NCBI GenBank assembly: GCA_963580455.1
Contig: OY756968.1
Span: 8,593,544 to 8,657,543 of the forward strand
DNA from: Euonymus europaeus
Lineage: Eukaryota > Streptophyta > Magnoliopsida > Celastrales > Celastraceae
Direction: 5' to 3'
Length of the DNA stretch: 64,000 bases
A program made the position numbers and the translations under genes. Shown here one piece after another: positions 23,715 through 34,790 of the stretch. The notes below the pieces were generated by a model that did no database searches, was not told the DNA's origin, and worked only from the letters and a program-made list of their open reading frames with translations. Positions within the stretch are counted from its first letter, which is position 1. The number at the start of each line of letters is the position of its first letter.

Positions 23715-25913
23715 TTAATAACCGAGCTTCCAGACAGGGACTCCTTTTTCCCTTTCCCCATCGTTTGATATCTTTTTCAAAGATTTTCCATTTGGCTCCT
23801 CCCAGAATTCTTCAAAGACAGGAGATTCCTTCACTATCATTGTTGTCAATTTTGCAGGCTTAGTTAGCGTTGTAAAACACTCCTTAGAAACAGCTTGGTC
23901 CCCTTGAATCTCTATCATCTCATTTCCATTAGAGAACTTCAGTATCTGGTGAAAGGTTGATGACACTACCTCTACAGCATGTAGCCAGGTCCTGCCCATG
24001 ATAACATTATATGAAGAAGGCAAATCAATGACAATAAAGTCTACCTCAACTGTCTTTGGCCCTGCCATTACAGGAAACCGCAACCTTCCTAGAGGCCAGA
24101 CTGGGGTACCGTTCAGCCCAATAAGGTGAGTAGAGACAGGGATTAAGTCTGGTTGTGTTTTTCTAGTTTCTTGAACAATGAGTAATACATTATGTCTGCT
24201 GAGCTTTCCTGATCAATCATCACCCTCTTGACAGCCGTTTTCTCCATCCTGAGTGTGATTACCAACGCTTCTGAATGAGGGAAGGTTACACCAACAGTAT
24301 CTTCCATGGTGAAGGTAATTGTATTGGTGTCGCTTGATCTTTTTTCTCCCACCCTTGGTCGGAAGTCAAGACTCATCACCTCCTGCTGATGTCGAGCCCT
24401 CCTATATCCAACTCGTTGAATACCCTCCTGCAGTTATGCTTCTGGTAAAGAGGCAGTAATAAAATTAATTACCTGAGTTGGGAGGTCATCTTTATCCTCT
24501 GCTTGTGGCTCTTTGCCGACCAGCTTCTTGTCTTCTAATCTCTTCTCTTTATCCACGAACTCTTGGAGATGCCCTTGTCCAACCAATTCCTCTAAATGTC
24601 TCTTTAGCTCCATGCAATCTTCAATCCTATGTTCTTTGTCTTGGCGGAATGAACACCGCTTATTTTGGTTCCGTGTTGAGGGTTCTCTAGACATCTTCTA
24701 TGGGCGCCGGAAGTAAGGTTTATCTCTGATTTGTGGAAGGATAGGATAAATAAGTTCCTTGAAGACTATTTTTATGGCCTCATAGGATGTCTTCTTTGGG
24801 ATTTCTTTCTCTCCACCATCTCTGTCTGGCTTCCTATCTCCATTGCGTGCCTCTTCGACTAGGTGATGATCCCCTTGCAACTTGTCCTCCTCAACCTTGA
24901 TGAACTACTTTATCTTCTCCTGCAATGCCGCCATATTTTTTGGTGGTAGCATGGTCAACCTCTCCTTTAGCTTGTGATCTCACCGCAATCCCAATCTGAA
25001 GGTGGCGACTACTGTCTTTTCATCACAGTCTTTTATGTCAAGATACGTGTCTGAGTATTTTGAAGCATACTCCCTCAGTGACTCCTTTTCTCAACTTCAG
25101 TGCAAACAACGTGTCCAAAGTGGTTGGCTCCCTGCTGTTTGCTATGAATCTTGACACGAATGCTCGCGCAAGCTCCCTCCAAGAAGAGATTGAATTCGCT
25201 GGAAGAAGGTGAAACCATTTCATTGCAGTCCTGCCAAGACTAGAAGGAAACATCTTGCACATGAGAGAATCCCGGCCTGCCCACAGGGCCATTTTGTGAG
25301 CATAGGCAGCAACATGAGATACATGGTCATTTTTTCCGTCATATAGTTCAAAGGTGAGAGGAATGAACTTATCTGGGGGATCTTCCCTTCTGAGCGATTT
25401 CACGAAGCAGGTAGTAGTCATCCTGTGGAGTGTTTGCTCTGCCTTCTTCTAGGCGCTCCACATGGCATCTCCAGCCCTCATACCTCTCTCACTTCGAGGT
25501 CGTCTCTCATTGCTACTGGAGGGAGACCTACGCCTATGCTTCATTGGAGTTGGTGAGCGCCTCCTTCCTCTAGAGGATGAGGAGCGATCCTGCCTCCTTG
25601 AAGTCAAGGAGCGTCGTCGTCTTCTCTTTGGTGAAGGACTCGTCCGCTGGTGCGACCTCTCAGTGCTCTTGGTCTCTTCCTCGAGTTGTTGACTCTCCTT
25701 CGGGCGATGGATGACACTGGCTAAGCGCTTCCCTTTATTCTTCAGTGCGTGCAACTGCTCCCTCAGCCTTCGCAGCTCCTCTTCTCTCTGGCGCAGCAAC
25801 TCCTCAATTTCCTCTTACTGGGAGACCTTGTTGACATCCTGATCACCAATGACCTCCTCTGGTGATAGCTGCACTTCCTCCCTCCTGGAATCTTCCCCTT
25901 GAACCTCAGCCAT
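23715..25913 (-). pseudogene. TR-GAG Gag and aspartic protease
   Basis: Start ATG at 25913 (MAEVQGEDSRREEV). A TAA soon after VSQ interrupts the frame. Next come a coiled-coil region (LLRQREEELRRLREQLHAL) and an Arg/Ser-rich block (25700-25480). The Retrotrans_gag domain is at 25421-25040 (FELYDGKNDHVSHV, MALWAGRDSLMCKMFPSSL). A degraded zinc motif, CSFRQDKEHRIEDC, is at 24655-24610. The gypsy-type protease starts at 24379 with VMIDQESSADIMY, where relatives have DQGSS, so a conserved Gly is Glu here. It then runs through FIVIDLPSSYNVIMGRTWLHAV to a terminal stop at 23715. Several frame breaks. No RT follows: coding ends and non-coding repeats begin. Confidence 0.85.
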
Positions 25914-25962
25914 GGTAGCAATCGCAAGAAACCCAATTATCGCTCCCACAGACGGTGCCAAT

Positions 25963-26368
25963 TGTCGATGTAAAAATCCACACCGACGTTTAGAGTTTCC
26001 TGAATTGCACTCACACAAGCCAACGAATTGAATTGAAATAAAAAAACACACAACAATATACGTGGTTCGACAAGAACGCCTACGTCCACGGTAGAGTCTG
26101 TCTCTTTTATTCTTTTTCAAATAGTTACAAGAGTTGTTATTTATACTACAATCAAATAACCACTCTCCTGCTTCTTCTCCTCACATCAAGCCTGTAAACT
26201 TCATTTGAATTTTGAAGAAGACTTGTACTTGAATTTTGAATAAGAGATGAGGAGATCAACATCACCACCAAGGCGGTATGAGGTTACATTCCACATTCCC
26301 ACACGCTTCTAGCTTCCAGATGTCTTCTGCCTCTATTGCCACGTGGCTTCACTTTTTTATTATCCACA
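25963..26368 (-). repeat. 5' LTR of TR-GAG element, with primer site at its left edge
   Basis: 406 bp, TGTCGATG...TCCACA. On the minus strand the LTR is followed by TTGGCACCGTCTGTGGGAGC (25962-25943), a gypsy-type primer site. GTGAT at 26369-26373 is the right target duplication. Confidence 0.9.
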
Positions 26369-26373
26369 GTGAT

Positions 26374-26613
26374 GAAATTATTGACTAAGAATGCGAGCAA
26401 ACAAATAATCGTTTGCTAAACGCGATCAACGTACCAATTATGAATGCGATAAAACAAACGATCCATGTGACTAATAGAAGCACTAAATCACCAACGCAGA
26501 GGATTCAATGCAAAAGATGAAAATGCGAGAAAACAATGATTCTTGTCACTAAAGGAAGCATTAAATCACGAAGGTAGAAGATTGCAAGCGAAAGATTAAA
26601 AGCCAAAAGTTGT
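26374..26613. other. Continuation of the split direct repeat; no gene
   Basis: Begins exactly where 22401 left off after removing the TR-GAG element. 'gcgagcaaac', 'gcgataaaac' and 'gcgagaaaac' modules recur every 70-80 bp together with 'atcacgaa' words. No coding sequence. Confidence 0.5.
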
Positions 26614-26881
26614 TGACGCAGCCATAGAAGATTGAAAGGGATGATCTAGTTTTCAAGAATGGAATGTAGAAGACACTGTCGTGTCAATTTGTTTTCCACA
26701 GAGAAACAAGATTTTTTCAATTTAATTTCAACAAAAAGCTCCCTACACAATTGAGGATTACATAGATATAAACACAAATTTAAGGCTAAGCACGCACAAT
26801 AGACAAAGCTAGCTTAAAAGACTCTAACTAAAGCCCAGAGCACTACTAGACCCAAATGAGCTAAATTTATCCACTGCATCA
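26614..26881 (-). repeat. 3' LTR of the HDA15-carrying element
   Basis: 268 bp. The adjacent interior (26882-26930) reads on the minus strand as a typical gypsy 3' end: 'gaaaattcgacctcg' on plus, i.e. ...FEVEFSP on minus, followed by CTTGGGGAGTC before the LTR. Confidence 0.88.
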
Positions 26882-27087
26882 GACTCCCCAAGTGGGAGAA
26901 AATTCGACCTCGAATTTGGATAAATTTTCATCTGAAATATAACAGCAGCAACAAAGTCTCTGACTTGAACACAACCATAGTTGATACATCCGAAGGTTCA
27001 TAGAGAACCCAACATCATTCAATCCATGACCCTCCTTAGATTATAAATGGCAACACCATCATCATTGATGCCACTAACCTGCAACTT

Positions 27088-27777
27088 TGCACCAGTACCA
27101 AGATAATGCTTTCCTCCCTCATGTCTATGCAAGGATATGTACAATATCGATTTGTTCAGCTCGCAGATCTCTTGTGTCCCATTCCCATGTTGAACTCCCA
27201 ATCAACAATTAAGACCTTTTTGGCACCAGCAACTTGAGCTGCCAACGCAGCAACAACAACATTATTACGAAGGCAAAATCCCATTGCTTGCCTTACACCA
27301 ACATGATGACCAAGAGGCCGAACATGAGCAAAACCATTTTTGGCATGTCCAGAAAATATAGCTGAAGCAAGGTCAGCAGATAAACCAGCTGCAAGCCTAG
27401 CAGTACGGGCTGAATGCTCATAAACATATGTGTTAGGAGTGAAATAACTCAATATAAGATGGCTTGTCAATTCAACATGCTCCTCTGAATGGATCATATG
27501 GAGTTCTTTTGTAATCTTTCTAGCAGCAATAGCTCAAAGACGATTAAGCCCATCAAGGTGTGGATGCGATTTCGTTGTGACTTCTGATTGTAGCAACATT
27601 CTTTCATCAAAATCGACCACTGTTGAAGGCTTCATGGCCGAACCTAATTAACGAGCCAATATCTTTATGTCTCCTTTCTATTTCTAATTCAAACTCAGTG
27701 AGGCCTACATCTTGCAAAAATAAAGATGCAAAATATCCATGCCTTAAGATACCAAATTCTTTATGTTCCCCACACTT
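27088..27777 (-). pseudogene. Captured histone deacetylase fragment (HDA15-like, class II)
   Basis: Read from the right: KCGEHKEFGILRHGYFAS is the end of the RanBP2-type zinc finger and linker specific to plant HDA15. Then DERMLLQSEVTTKSHPH and, after a stop at about 27535, the deacetylase domain: MIHSEEHVELTSH, HSARTARLAAGLSADLA, VRPLGHHVGVRQAMGFCL (catalytic GHH kept) and KKVLIVDW. A one-base deletion just after DW shifts the frame, and the DVHHG zinc-ligand motif reads VQHGNGTQE, losing a metal-binding His. LYISLHRHEGG follows, and homology stops after GTGA. Known role of the intact enzyme: nuclear removal of acetyl groups from histone tails. This copy covers roughly half of the protein, is spliced (no introns), and cannot be active. 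Confidence 0.9.
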
Positions 27778-27804
27778 CTGCAACCTCTGCCCATCAAAAC
27801 GAAT

Positions 27805-28326
27805 CTAAGCAACAAGTTCCATTAACATGTCGTCAAGCACCACAACCTTCTCCGCCACTTTGCTTCTATTGCCAAAAGCAACACATGTTGTTTTCAGGCT
27901 GTGAGAGGAAATGACACAAGACTCCTCCTCCAACACTTCTTGTAGCATGGACACCATTTTCTGAAAATGCTTTGTCCTTTCCAATATACTTATCTTAGCA
28001 TTTTCAACAATTTTAGTATCATTTGCTCTTTTCTCACTACTCAATTTCTTAGTAGAATCCACAGCTGGTTGAGCAAAATTAACAATAGCCAGACTAACAA
28101 CTTCACCCAAATATAAAAAGATGTCTCTACTATCAACACGAGCATAATATTCATCATCAAACATTTTATCATTGAAAAAACCACCACAATAATAGCTAAA
28201 GTACTGAACAAGTAGGGATTCTAGCTTGCTTGGATCATAAATCAGCCAACCCACAAGAATATGTTTCTCTTTCTTGAGGAGATTTTGAAAATCCCTCTTC
28301 AGTCTTACACTTGCTGACGAGTCCAC
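27805..28326 (-). pseudogene. Unassigned ORF upstream of the HDA15 fragment
   Basis: 173 codons, open, ending in a TAG 9 codons before the HDA15 homology begins in the same frame (…MELVA, stop, IRFDGQRLQKCGEHK). It is helix-rich and Lys/Glu-rich, with ILVGWLIYDPSKLESLLVQ and RTKHFQKMVSMLQEVLEEES. I do not recognise a family. It may be gag-derived or a second captured host fragment. It is in the same direction as the element and precedes the HDA15 part, so a chimeric transcript is expected. Confidence 0.5.
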
Positions 28327-28970
28327 TTGCTGACGAGTCCAAGAAGGAATCTTCCTCTACTTGCCATTCGAAACTTGGGGTTTCATGGTTTTCCTCCATA
28401 TTGGTTGTTGCCGCGGACTTTGTAATCCGAACTACCGAGGGTTCCATCATTGGAAAATCATCAAATTCACCTGCCGGCTTGATGAACAAAGGCATTGCTT
28501 CCTCACCTCCCTTAGAGTACACGTCATAGATAGGATCCTCATCAAATTCAAAGAAGGGTTCTGATTCCTGACTTTCACCGTCATCATCACCGTAATAGTC
28601 GAAGATTGGATCTCCAAAAACTTCAGTCATAGAAGATAGGTTCTGAATCAGGATGGACCTCCTTATCCTCAAAACCCAAAGCATCCTCAACTGATTGAGG
28701 TACCTCTCCACAAACAACAGATGGAAGGAATTCTACTTCCTCCTCAAGAATTATGTCAGAACCAAGCGGGTTGTCAACGAGACTCATTGCACCATGTCGT
28801 TGATGGTCGCCTGCCATATCTGCCACGAGTTGTGTCAAGTTCGCCAACCGACGATGAAGCCTTGCATTCTTATCTCTCAAACACTCCAAACCTTCTACTG
28901 CACAAGCGTGTCTCCGTGAGGGGACAACGGACCTGTGGGGCCTGCATGGGCCACCAAATGATGTAGCCAT
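28235..28970 (-). pseudogene. Gag-like N-terminal region of the HDA15-carrying element
   Basis: An ORF begins within the 5' LTR edge (ATG 28970). It has a basic start and a coil (LRDKNARLHRRLANLTQLVADMA), then LVDNPLGSDI and acidic stretches. A second overlapping frame continues with repeated DPIFDYYGDDDG / DEDPIYDVYSKGGEEA / MPLFIKPAGEFDDF, an acidic pattern seen before the capsid of several gypsy elements. The switch between frames near 28625-28700 marks a frameshift. Assignment is by general resemblance only. Confidence 0.5.
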
Positions 28971-29227
28971 AGAAGATTGAAAGGGGATGATCTAGTGTTC
29001 AAGAATGGAAGGTAGAAGACACTGCCGTGTCAATTTGTTCTCCACAGAGAAACAAGGGTTTTTCAATTTAATTTCAACAAAAAGCTCCCTACACAATTGA
29101 GGAATACATAGATATAAACACAAATTTAAGGCTAAGCAGGCCCAATAGACAAAGCTAGCTTAAAAGACTCTAACTAAAGCCCAGAGCACTACTAGACCCA
29201 AATGAGCTAAATTTATGCACTGCATCA
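28959..29227 (-). repeat. 5' LTR of the HDA15-carrying element
   Basis: 269 bp. The minus strand ends ...GGCTACATCA followed by TTTGGTGGCCCATGCAGG, the probable primer region. GTTGT at 29228-29232 is the target duplication. Confidence 0.88.
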
Positions 29228-29232
29228 GTTGT

Positions 29233-30307
29233 AGTAGGAGATACAAGAACCAGGAAAAATGTGCCATTGAACTATCACATCCATAGTGGAAAGAGACATG
29301 GAGGATGGAAGACAACAAAGTGCTATAATATCGAAATGCTGATGTTTTGAGATCATGGTTCGTGCGAGACACCAAAGCCAAGTGAGAGAGTTTATAAACT
29401 TCATGAAACTTGTCGCAAGAGGTCGAGAAATCCATCAAATTATTATATTAAAAATAAATTGTAGGAGATAAATTAGAACAAGAAGACAAAATGCAGTTTA
29501 TTACACTACAGTAGATTGGTCAACATCCACTTTTAAAGCGTCACCAAAAATATAAAAGTTCAATGTTTTGTTGTTTTTGGTGCTTTACAGAACGGCACAC
29601 AAGCACTAATAAAAGGGAGTATCGTTAACTTGTTGCTACAATTTAGACAAAATCCCATTAACTTTGAAAACTCCGGCCCTTCGGAAAGCGTCGCTAAACG
29701 AGTGATTAACGAAGCCTAAGCATCATATTAAATTTATTATTTAGTGACACTTCCGTAATTAGAATATAATATTTGTAAAAATATATATTTTTTTAGTCTA
29801 AGAATACTTTTCGAAGTTCCTTTATTACGTAAAACGTACATTTAAACTTGAAATGTGGTCAATACAACAAACTACAAATATGTAATGCACATAAATATGG
29901 CTTCATGTAATTTGACTATTCTTAAAACTATGATACAATGAATAGACATGTACACTTAAATATGAAAACTCATGATTCACTAGAATAGACCAATATCTAT
30001 CTACACCTATCTTGCAAAGAACATGGGGTTTAAACGAAGTTGGAGCCATGTTGGAGCGCATTTGGATGGAAATTGGGGTACTTTTCTAGTAAAAACATAT
30101 TCGGACACCCAACCTATGCGCAAAAGGTGATTAATCGCTCAAACAAGGAATTTCAAACACTCTTGGCATATTCGAGCACCCAATAGATGCCTGATTCGTG
30201 CGAGACCGACGAAAATATGTCAATTTTGAAGGAAACCTAGTTTGGTTGGGTTTTTAATGTTTAGAAAAACATCCATTAATTATGGGAAAACTATTGGAAT
30301 TTGTATT
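29233..30307. other. No gene seen
   Basis: About 1.1 kb of mixed sequence between two retroelements. At 29507 'cactacagtag' followed by 'agcgtcacc' resembles one end of a CACTA-type element, and 'aaagcgtcgctaaacgagtg' at 29691 is similar in style, but the matching opposite end is absent. No supportable ORF. Confidence 0.4.
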
Positions 30308-33300
30308 GAATATAAATATAGAGAAAGTCAACCTCAAAAGTCAAACCCGTTCAAAAGTCAACTCGGGTCAAACCCGATCAACTTGGGTAAAAAGTCAAAC
30401 CCAGTAAAAAGTCAACTCGGGTCAAAACCGGTCAACTCGGGTTAACCCGTGAACAGTGTCACCGCCATGCAGTCACCTGAACCGGCTATTCCGGCGACGT
30501 TTTCTGGCGAACCATACATCAAATTAAAGCTATCAAAACGACCAATCCAATGGTACCTGTTTCGTTACAAAATTCTACCAGAATCAACCGGGATGGCGTC
30601 TCAAAGTCGCCGGAAAATTGAACCTCCACCGCCCGATTCCGCCGCCTGTGGTGCTCCGATAATGACGATTCCGGTTGGGTTTTGCTTCTCTCTCTACAAG
30701 CTTCGTTTTGACACCTCACACGCCTCAATCGGACCACAAACGAAGAAAACCCATTTCAAAAACTCTCTCCCTCTCTTTCTCACATTGCTGCCGGAAAAAT
30801 GCCAGAAAATCTGGTTTATGCCAGATTTTTTGGTAAAATTACCATTTTGCCCATATTTCCCTAATAATACTTAAACTTTCAAAATTCGTAACTCCTTCAA
30901 TATAACTCCGATTAGGGTGATTCTTGCGCCAATATTTTTCTAAAAATATGTAGTATTCATTAAAAATATTAAATTTAAATAATTATTATACTATTTTTAA
31001 AAAAAATATGATCCGGGATATTATATTAACCTGGCTCCAATACCAAACAATCCAAAATTGCACCAGAATCAACCGGGATGGCGTCTCAAAGTAGCCGGAA
31101 AACCGAACCTCCACCCCCTGATTTCGCCGCCAGTGCTGCTTCGATGAGAACGATTCCGGTTGGGTTTTGCTGCTTTCTCTACAAGCTTCGTTTTGACAGC
31201 TAACAAGCCTCAATCAGACCACAAAGGAAGAAAATCCATTTCAAAAACTCTCCCTCTCTCTCTCACGTTGCTGCCGGAAAAATGTCAGAAAATCTGGTTT
31301 ATGCCAGATTTTTCTGATAAAATTATCATTTTGCCCTTATTTCCCTAATAATACTTAAAATTCCAAAATTCGTAACTCTTTCAATATAACTCCGATTCAA
31401 GTGATTCTTGCACCAATATTTTTCTAAGAATATGTAGTATTTATTAAAAATATTAAATTTGAATAATTATTATATTATTTTTTTCAAAATTAGATCCAGG
31501 ATATTACATCAATCTGGCTCCGACACCAGACAGTCCAAAAGTCCACCAGAATCAACCGGGATGGCGTCTCAAAGTTGCCCGAAAACCGCACCTCCGCCTC
31601 TAATTCCACTGCCTGTGGTGCTCCGATGACGACGATTTCGGTTGGGTTTTACTCCTCTCTCTACAAGCTTCGTTTTGACATCTCACAAGCCTCAATCCGA
31701 CCACAAACAAAGAAAACCCATTTCAAAAACTCTCTACCTCACGTTGCTGCAGGAAAAATGCCCGAAAATCTGGTTTATGCCATATTTTTCTGCTAAAATT
31801 ACCATTTTGCCCTTTTTCCCAAATAATACTTAAACTTCCAAAATTCGTCACTCCATCAATATAACTCCGATTCTGGTGATTCTTGCGCCAATATTTTTCT
31901 AAAAATATGTAGTATTTATTAAAAATATTAAATTTAATAATTATTATATTTTTTTAAATTGGATCCGGTATATTACATCAACCTTGCTCTGATATCAAAC
32001 AATCCAAAATTCCACCAGAATCAACCAAGATCGCGTGTCAAAGTCGACGGGAAACTGAACCTCAACCGCTTGATTCCGCCGCCTGTGGTGCTCCGGTGAC
32101 AACGATTCCAGTTGTGTTTTGCTCCTCTCTCTACAAGCTTCGTTTTGACATCTCACACGCCTCAATCGGATCACAAACCAAGAAAACCCATTTCAAAAAC
32201 TCACTCTCTCTCTCTCTCACACGCTCCTCCCGAAAAAATGACAGAAAATTTGTTTTATCCCAGAATTTTCTTGTAAAATTATCATTTTGCCCTTATTTCC
32301 CTAATAATACTTAAACTTCCAAAATTCGTAACCCCTTCAATATAACTTCAATTCAGGTGATTCTTACGCCAATATTTTTCTAAAAATATGTACTATTTAT
32401 TAAAAATATTAAATTTGAATAATTATTATATTATATTTTTTAAAATTGGATCTCGGACATTACATCAACCTGGCTCCGATACAAAAAAATCCAAAATACC
32501 ACCAAAACCGCCCGATTCCGCCGCCTGTGGTGCTTCGATGACGACGATTCCGGTTGGGTTTTGCTCCTCTCTCCACAAGCTTCGTTTTGACACCTCACAA
32601 GCCTCAATCGGACCATATACGAAGAAAACGCATTTCAAAAACTCTCCCCCTCTCTCTCATGTTGCTGCAGGAAAAATGCCAGAAAATTACGTTTATGCCA
32701 GATTTTTCGGATAAAATTATCATTTTGTCCATAATTCCCTAATAATACTTAAACTTCCAAAATTCGTAACTCATTCAATATAACTCTGATTCTGATGATT
32801 CTTGGGCCAATATTTTTTAAAAAATATGTAGTGTTTATGAAAAATATTAAATTTTAATAATTGTTATATTAATTTTTTAAAAATCGATCCGGGAAACTAC
32901 ATAAACTTGGCTCCGATACCAAAAAATCCAAAATTCCACCAGAATCAACCGGGATGGCGTCTCAAAGTCTCCGGAAAATCGAACCTCCGACCCCTGATTA
33001 CGCTGCCTGAGATGGTTCGATGACGACGATTCCGGTTGGGTTTCGCTACTCTCTCTACAAGCTTCGTTTTGACACCTCACAAGCCTCAATCGGACCACAA
33101 ACAAAGAAAACTCATTTCGAAAACTCTCTCCCTCACGTTGCTGCTAGAAAAATGCCAGAAAATCTAGTTTATGCCAGATTTTTCTGATAAAATTACCATT
33201 TTTCCCTTTTTTCCAAATAATACTTAAACTTCCAAAATTCGTCACTCCATCAATATAACTCCGATTCTGGTGATTTTTGCGCCAATATTTTTCTAAAAAT

Positions 33301-34767
33301 ATGTAGTATTTATTAAAAATATTAAATTTAATAATAATTATATATTTTTTTTAAAATTGGATCCCAGATATTACATCAACCTGGCTCCGATACCAAACAA
33401 TCCAAAATTACATCAACCGGGATTGCGTGTCAAAGTCGACGGAATCCGGTTGGGTTTTGCTTCTCTCTCCACAAGCTTCGTTTTGACACCTTACACGCCT
33501 TAATCGGAGCTCAAATGAAGAAAACCCATTTCAAAAACTCTCTCCCTCTTTCTCTCACGTTGCTGCCGCAAAATTGCCAGAAAATCTGGTTTATGGCAGA
33601 TTTTTCTGGTAAAATTACCATTTTGCCCTAATTTCCCTAATAATGCTTAAACTTCCAAAATTCGTGACCCCTTCAATATATCTCCGATTCAGGTGATTCT
33701 TACGCCAATATTTTTCTAAAAATATGTAGTATTCATTAAAAATATTAAATTTGAATAACTATTATTTTATTTTTTAAAAAATTGGATCCAGGATATTAGA
33801 TCAACCTAGCTCCGACAACAAACAGTCCAAAATTCCACCAGAATCAACCGGGATGGCGTCTCAAAGTCGCCGGAAAATTGAACCTCCGCCCCCTGATTCC
33901 GCCGCCCGTGGTGCTTCGATGACGACGAATCCGGTTGGGTTTTGCTTCTGTCTCCACAAGCTTCGTTTTGACACTTCACACGCCTTAATCGGAGCACAAA
34001 CGAAGAAAACCAATTTCAAAAACTCTCTCCCTCTCTCTCTCACGTTGCTTCCGGAAAAATGCCAGAAAATCTGGTTTATGCCAGATTTTTCTAGTAAAAT
34101 TACCATTTTGCCTTTATTTTCCTAATAATAATTAAACTTCCAAAATTCGTAACTCAATCAATATAACTCCGATTCAGGTGATTCTTGCGCCAATAACTTT
34201 CTCAAAATATGTAGTATTTATTAAAAATATTAAAGTTGAATAATTATTATATTATATTTTTTAAAATTAGATCCGGGATATTACATCAACCTGGCGCCGA
34301 CATCAAACAGTCCAAAATTCCACCAGAATCAACCGGGATGGCGTCTCAAAGTCGCCGGAAAATCGAACCTCCGCCCCCTGATTCCGCAGCATTTGGTGCT
34401 TCGATGACGACGATTCCGGTTGGGTTTTGCTCCTCTCTCTACAAGCTTCGTTTTGACACCTCACACGCCTCAATCGGAGTACAAACGAAGAAAACCCATT
34501 TCAAAAACTCTCCCCCCCTCTCTCTCACGTTGCTGCCGAAAAAATGTCAGAAAATATGGTTTATGCCAGATTTTTCTGATAAAATTATCATTTTGCCCTT
34601 ATTTCCCTAATAATACTTAAACTTCCAAAATTCGTAACTCTTTCAAAATAACTCCGATTCAGGTGATTCTTGCGCCAATATTTTTCTAAAAATATGTAGT
34701 ATTTATTAAAAATATTAAATTTGAATAATTATTGTATATTTTTTTAAATTGGATCCAGAATATTACA
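30308..34767 (-). repeat. 3' LTR of gypsy element, expanded into nine tandem units
   Basis: Units begin ('aaaattccaccag' or variant) at about 30569, 31054, 31537, 32006, 32493, 32930, 33404, 33829 and 34314; the period is mostly 470-487 bp, with two shorter copies (437 and 425 bp). Each matches the LTR segment 42557-43017 of the 5' LTR, ending at the LTR terminus 'gggatattaca'. Between units lies a 25-30 bp linker absent from the normal LTR, which on the minus strand reads TTTGGTATCGGAGCCAGG, a primer-site-like motif, followed by TTGA and the next TGTAATATCC. The first 260 bp (30308-30568) is ordinary LTR. Short ORFs recurring in each unit (with MASQSRRKIEPPPPDSAA) are by-products of the repeat. 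Confidence 0.88.
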
Positions 34768-34790
34768 TCCTCCCCCCTTATAAAACAATT
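34768..34790 (-). other. Polypurine tract of gypsy element
   Basis: On the minus strand AAGGGGGGAGGA directly precedes the LTR start TGTAATATTC at 34767. This fixes the inner edge of the expanded LTR. Confidence 0.8.

Larger units (their letters stand above)
22402..26368 (-). mobile_element. TR-GAG-type LTR retrotransposon (gag and protease only), 4.0 kb
   Basis: LTRs of 353 and 406 bp with TGTCGATG...CCACA ends, a perfect target duplication GTGAT (22397-22401 and 26369-26373), a primer site of the TTGGCACCGTCTGTGGGA type and a purine-rich tract (minus strand AAAGGCTGGGGGCAAT) inside the left LTR. The coding part has Gag and a gypsy-type aspartic protease but no reverse transcriptase, RNase H or integrase. 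This matches the published TR-GAG class of non-autonomous plant elements. The space where pol would lie is only 0.95 kb of non-coding repeats. Confidence 0.9.
26614..29227 (-). mobile_element. Small LTR retrotransposon carrying a captured HDA15 fragment
   Basis: LTRs at 26614-26881 and 28959-29227 (TGACGCAGCC / TGATGTAGCC ... CACTGCATCA), with a perfect target duplication GTTGT (26609-26613 and 29228-29232). The LTRs are about 95% alike by eye. Inside, minus-strand reading gives an N-terminal Gag-like coil region, an acidic tail, an unassigned ORF, and then sequence clearly from a plant class II histone deacetylase with all introns absent. No pol is present, so it must be mobilised in trans. 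This is retroelement transduction of a host mRNA fragment. Confidence 0.9.

Noticed and set aside
25815..26120. Minus-strand ORF starting inside the right LTR of the TR-GAG element
   Set aside because: The first part is LTR sequence; only the last 32 codons (from ATG 25913) are genuine Gag start and are counted there.
29507..29760. CACTA-type transposon end
   Set aside because: Only one CACTA-like end is visible, with no 3-bp duplication and no opposite terminus.
30449..34610. Recurrent ORFs with a shared 'MASQSRRK' start, suggesting a tandem gene family
   Set aside because: They are in the repeated LTR unit, end at different places because of copy-specific changes, have no domain, and shadow ORFs exist on the opposite strand.
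30308..34767. CRISPR-like or centromeric satellite array
   Set aside because: Unit length, divergence and exact correspondence to the terminal LTR segment show an LTR origin; there are no short repeats with unique spacers.
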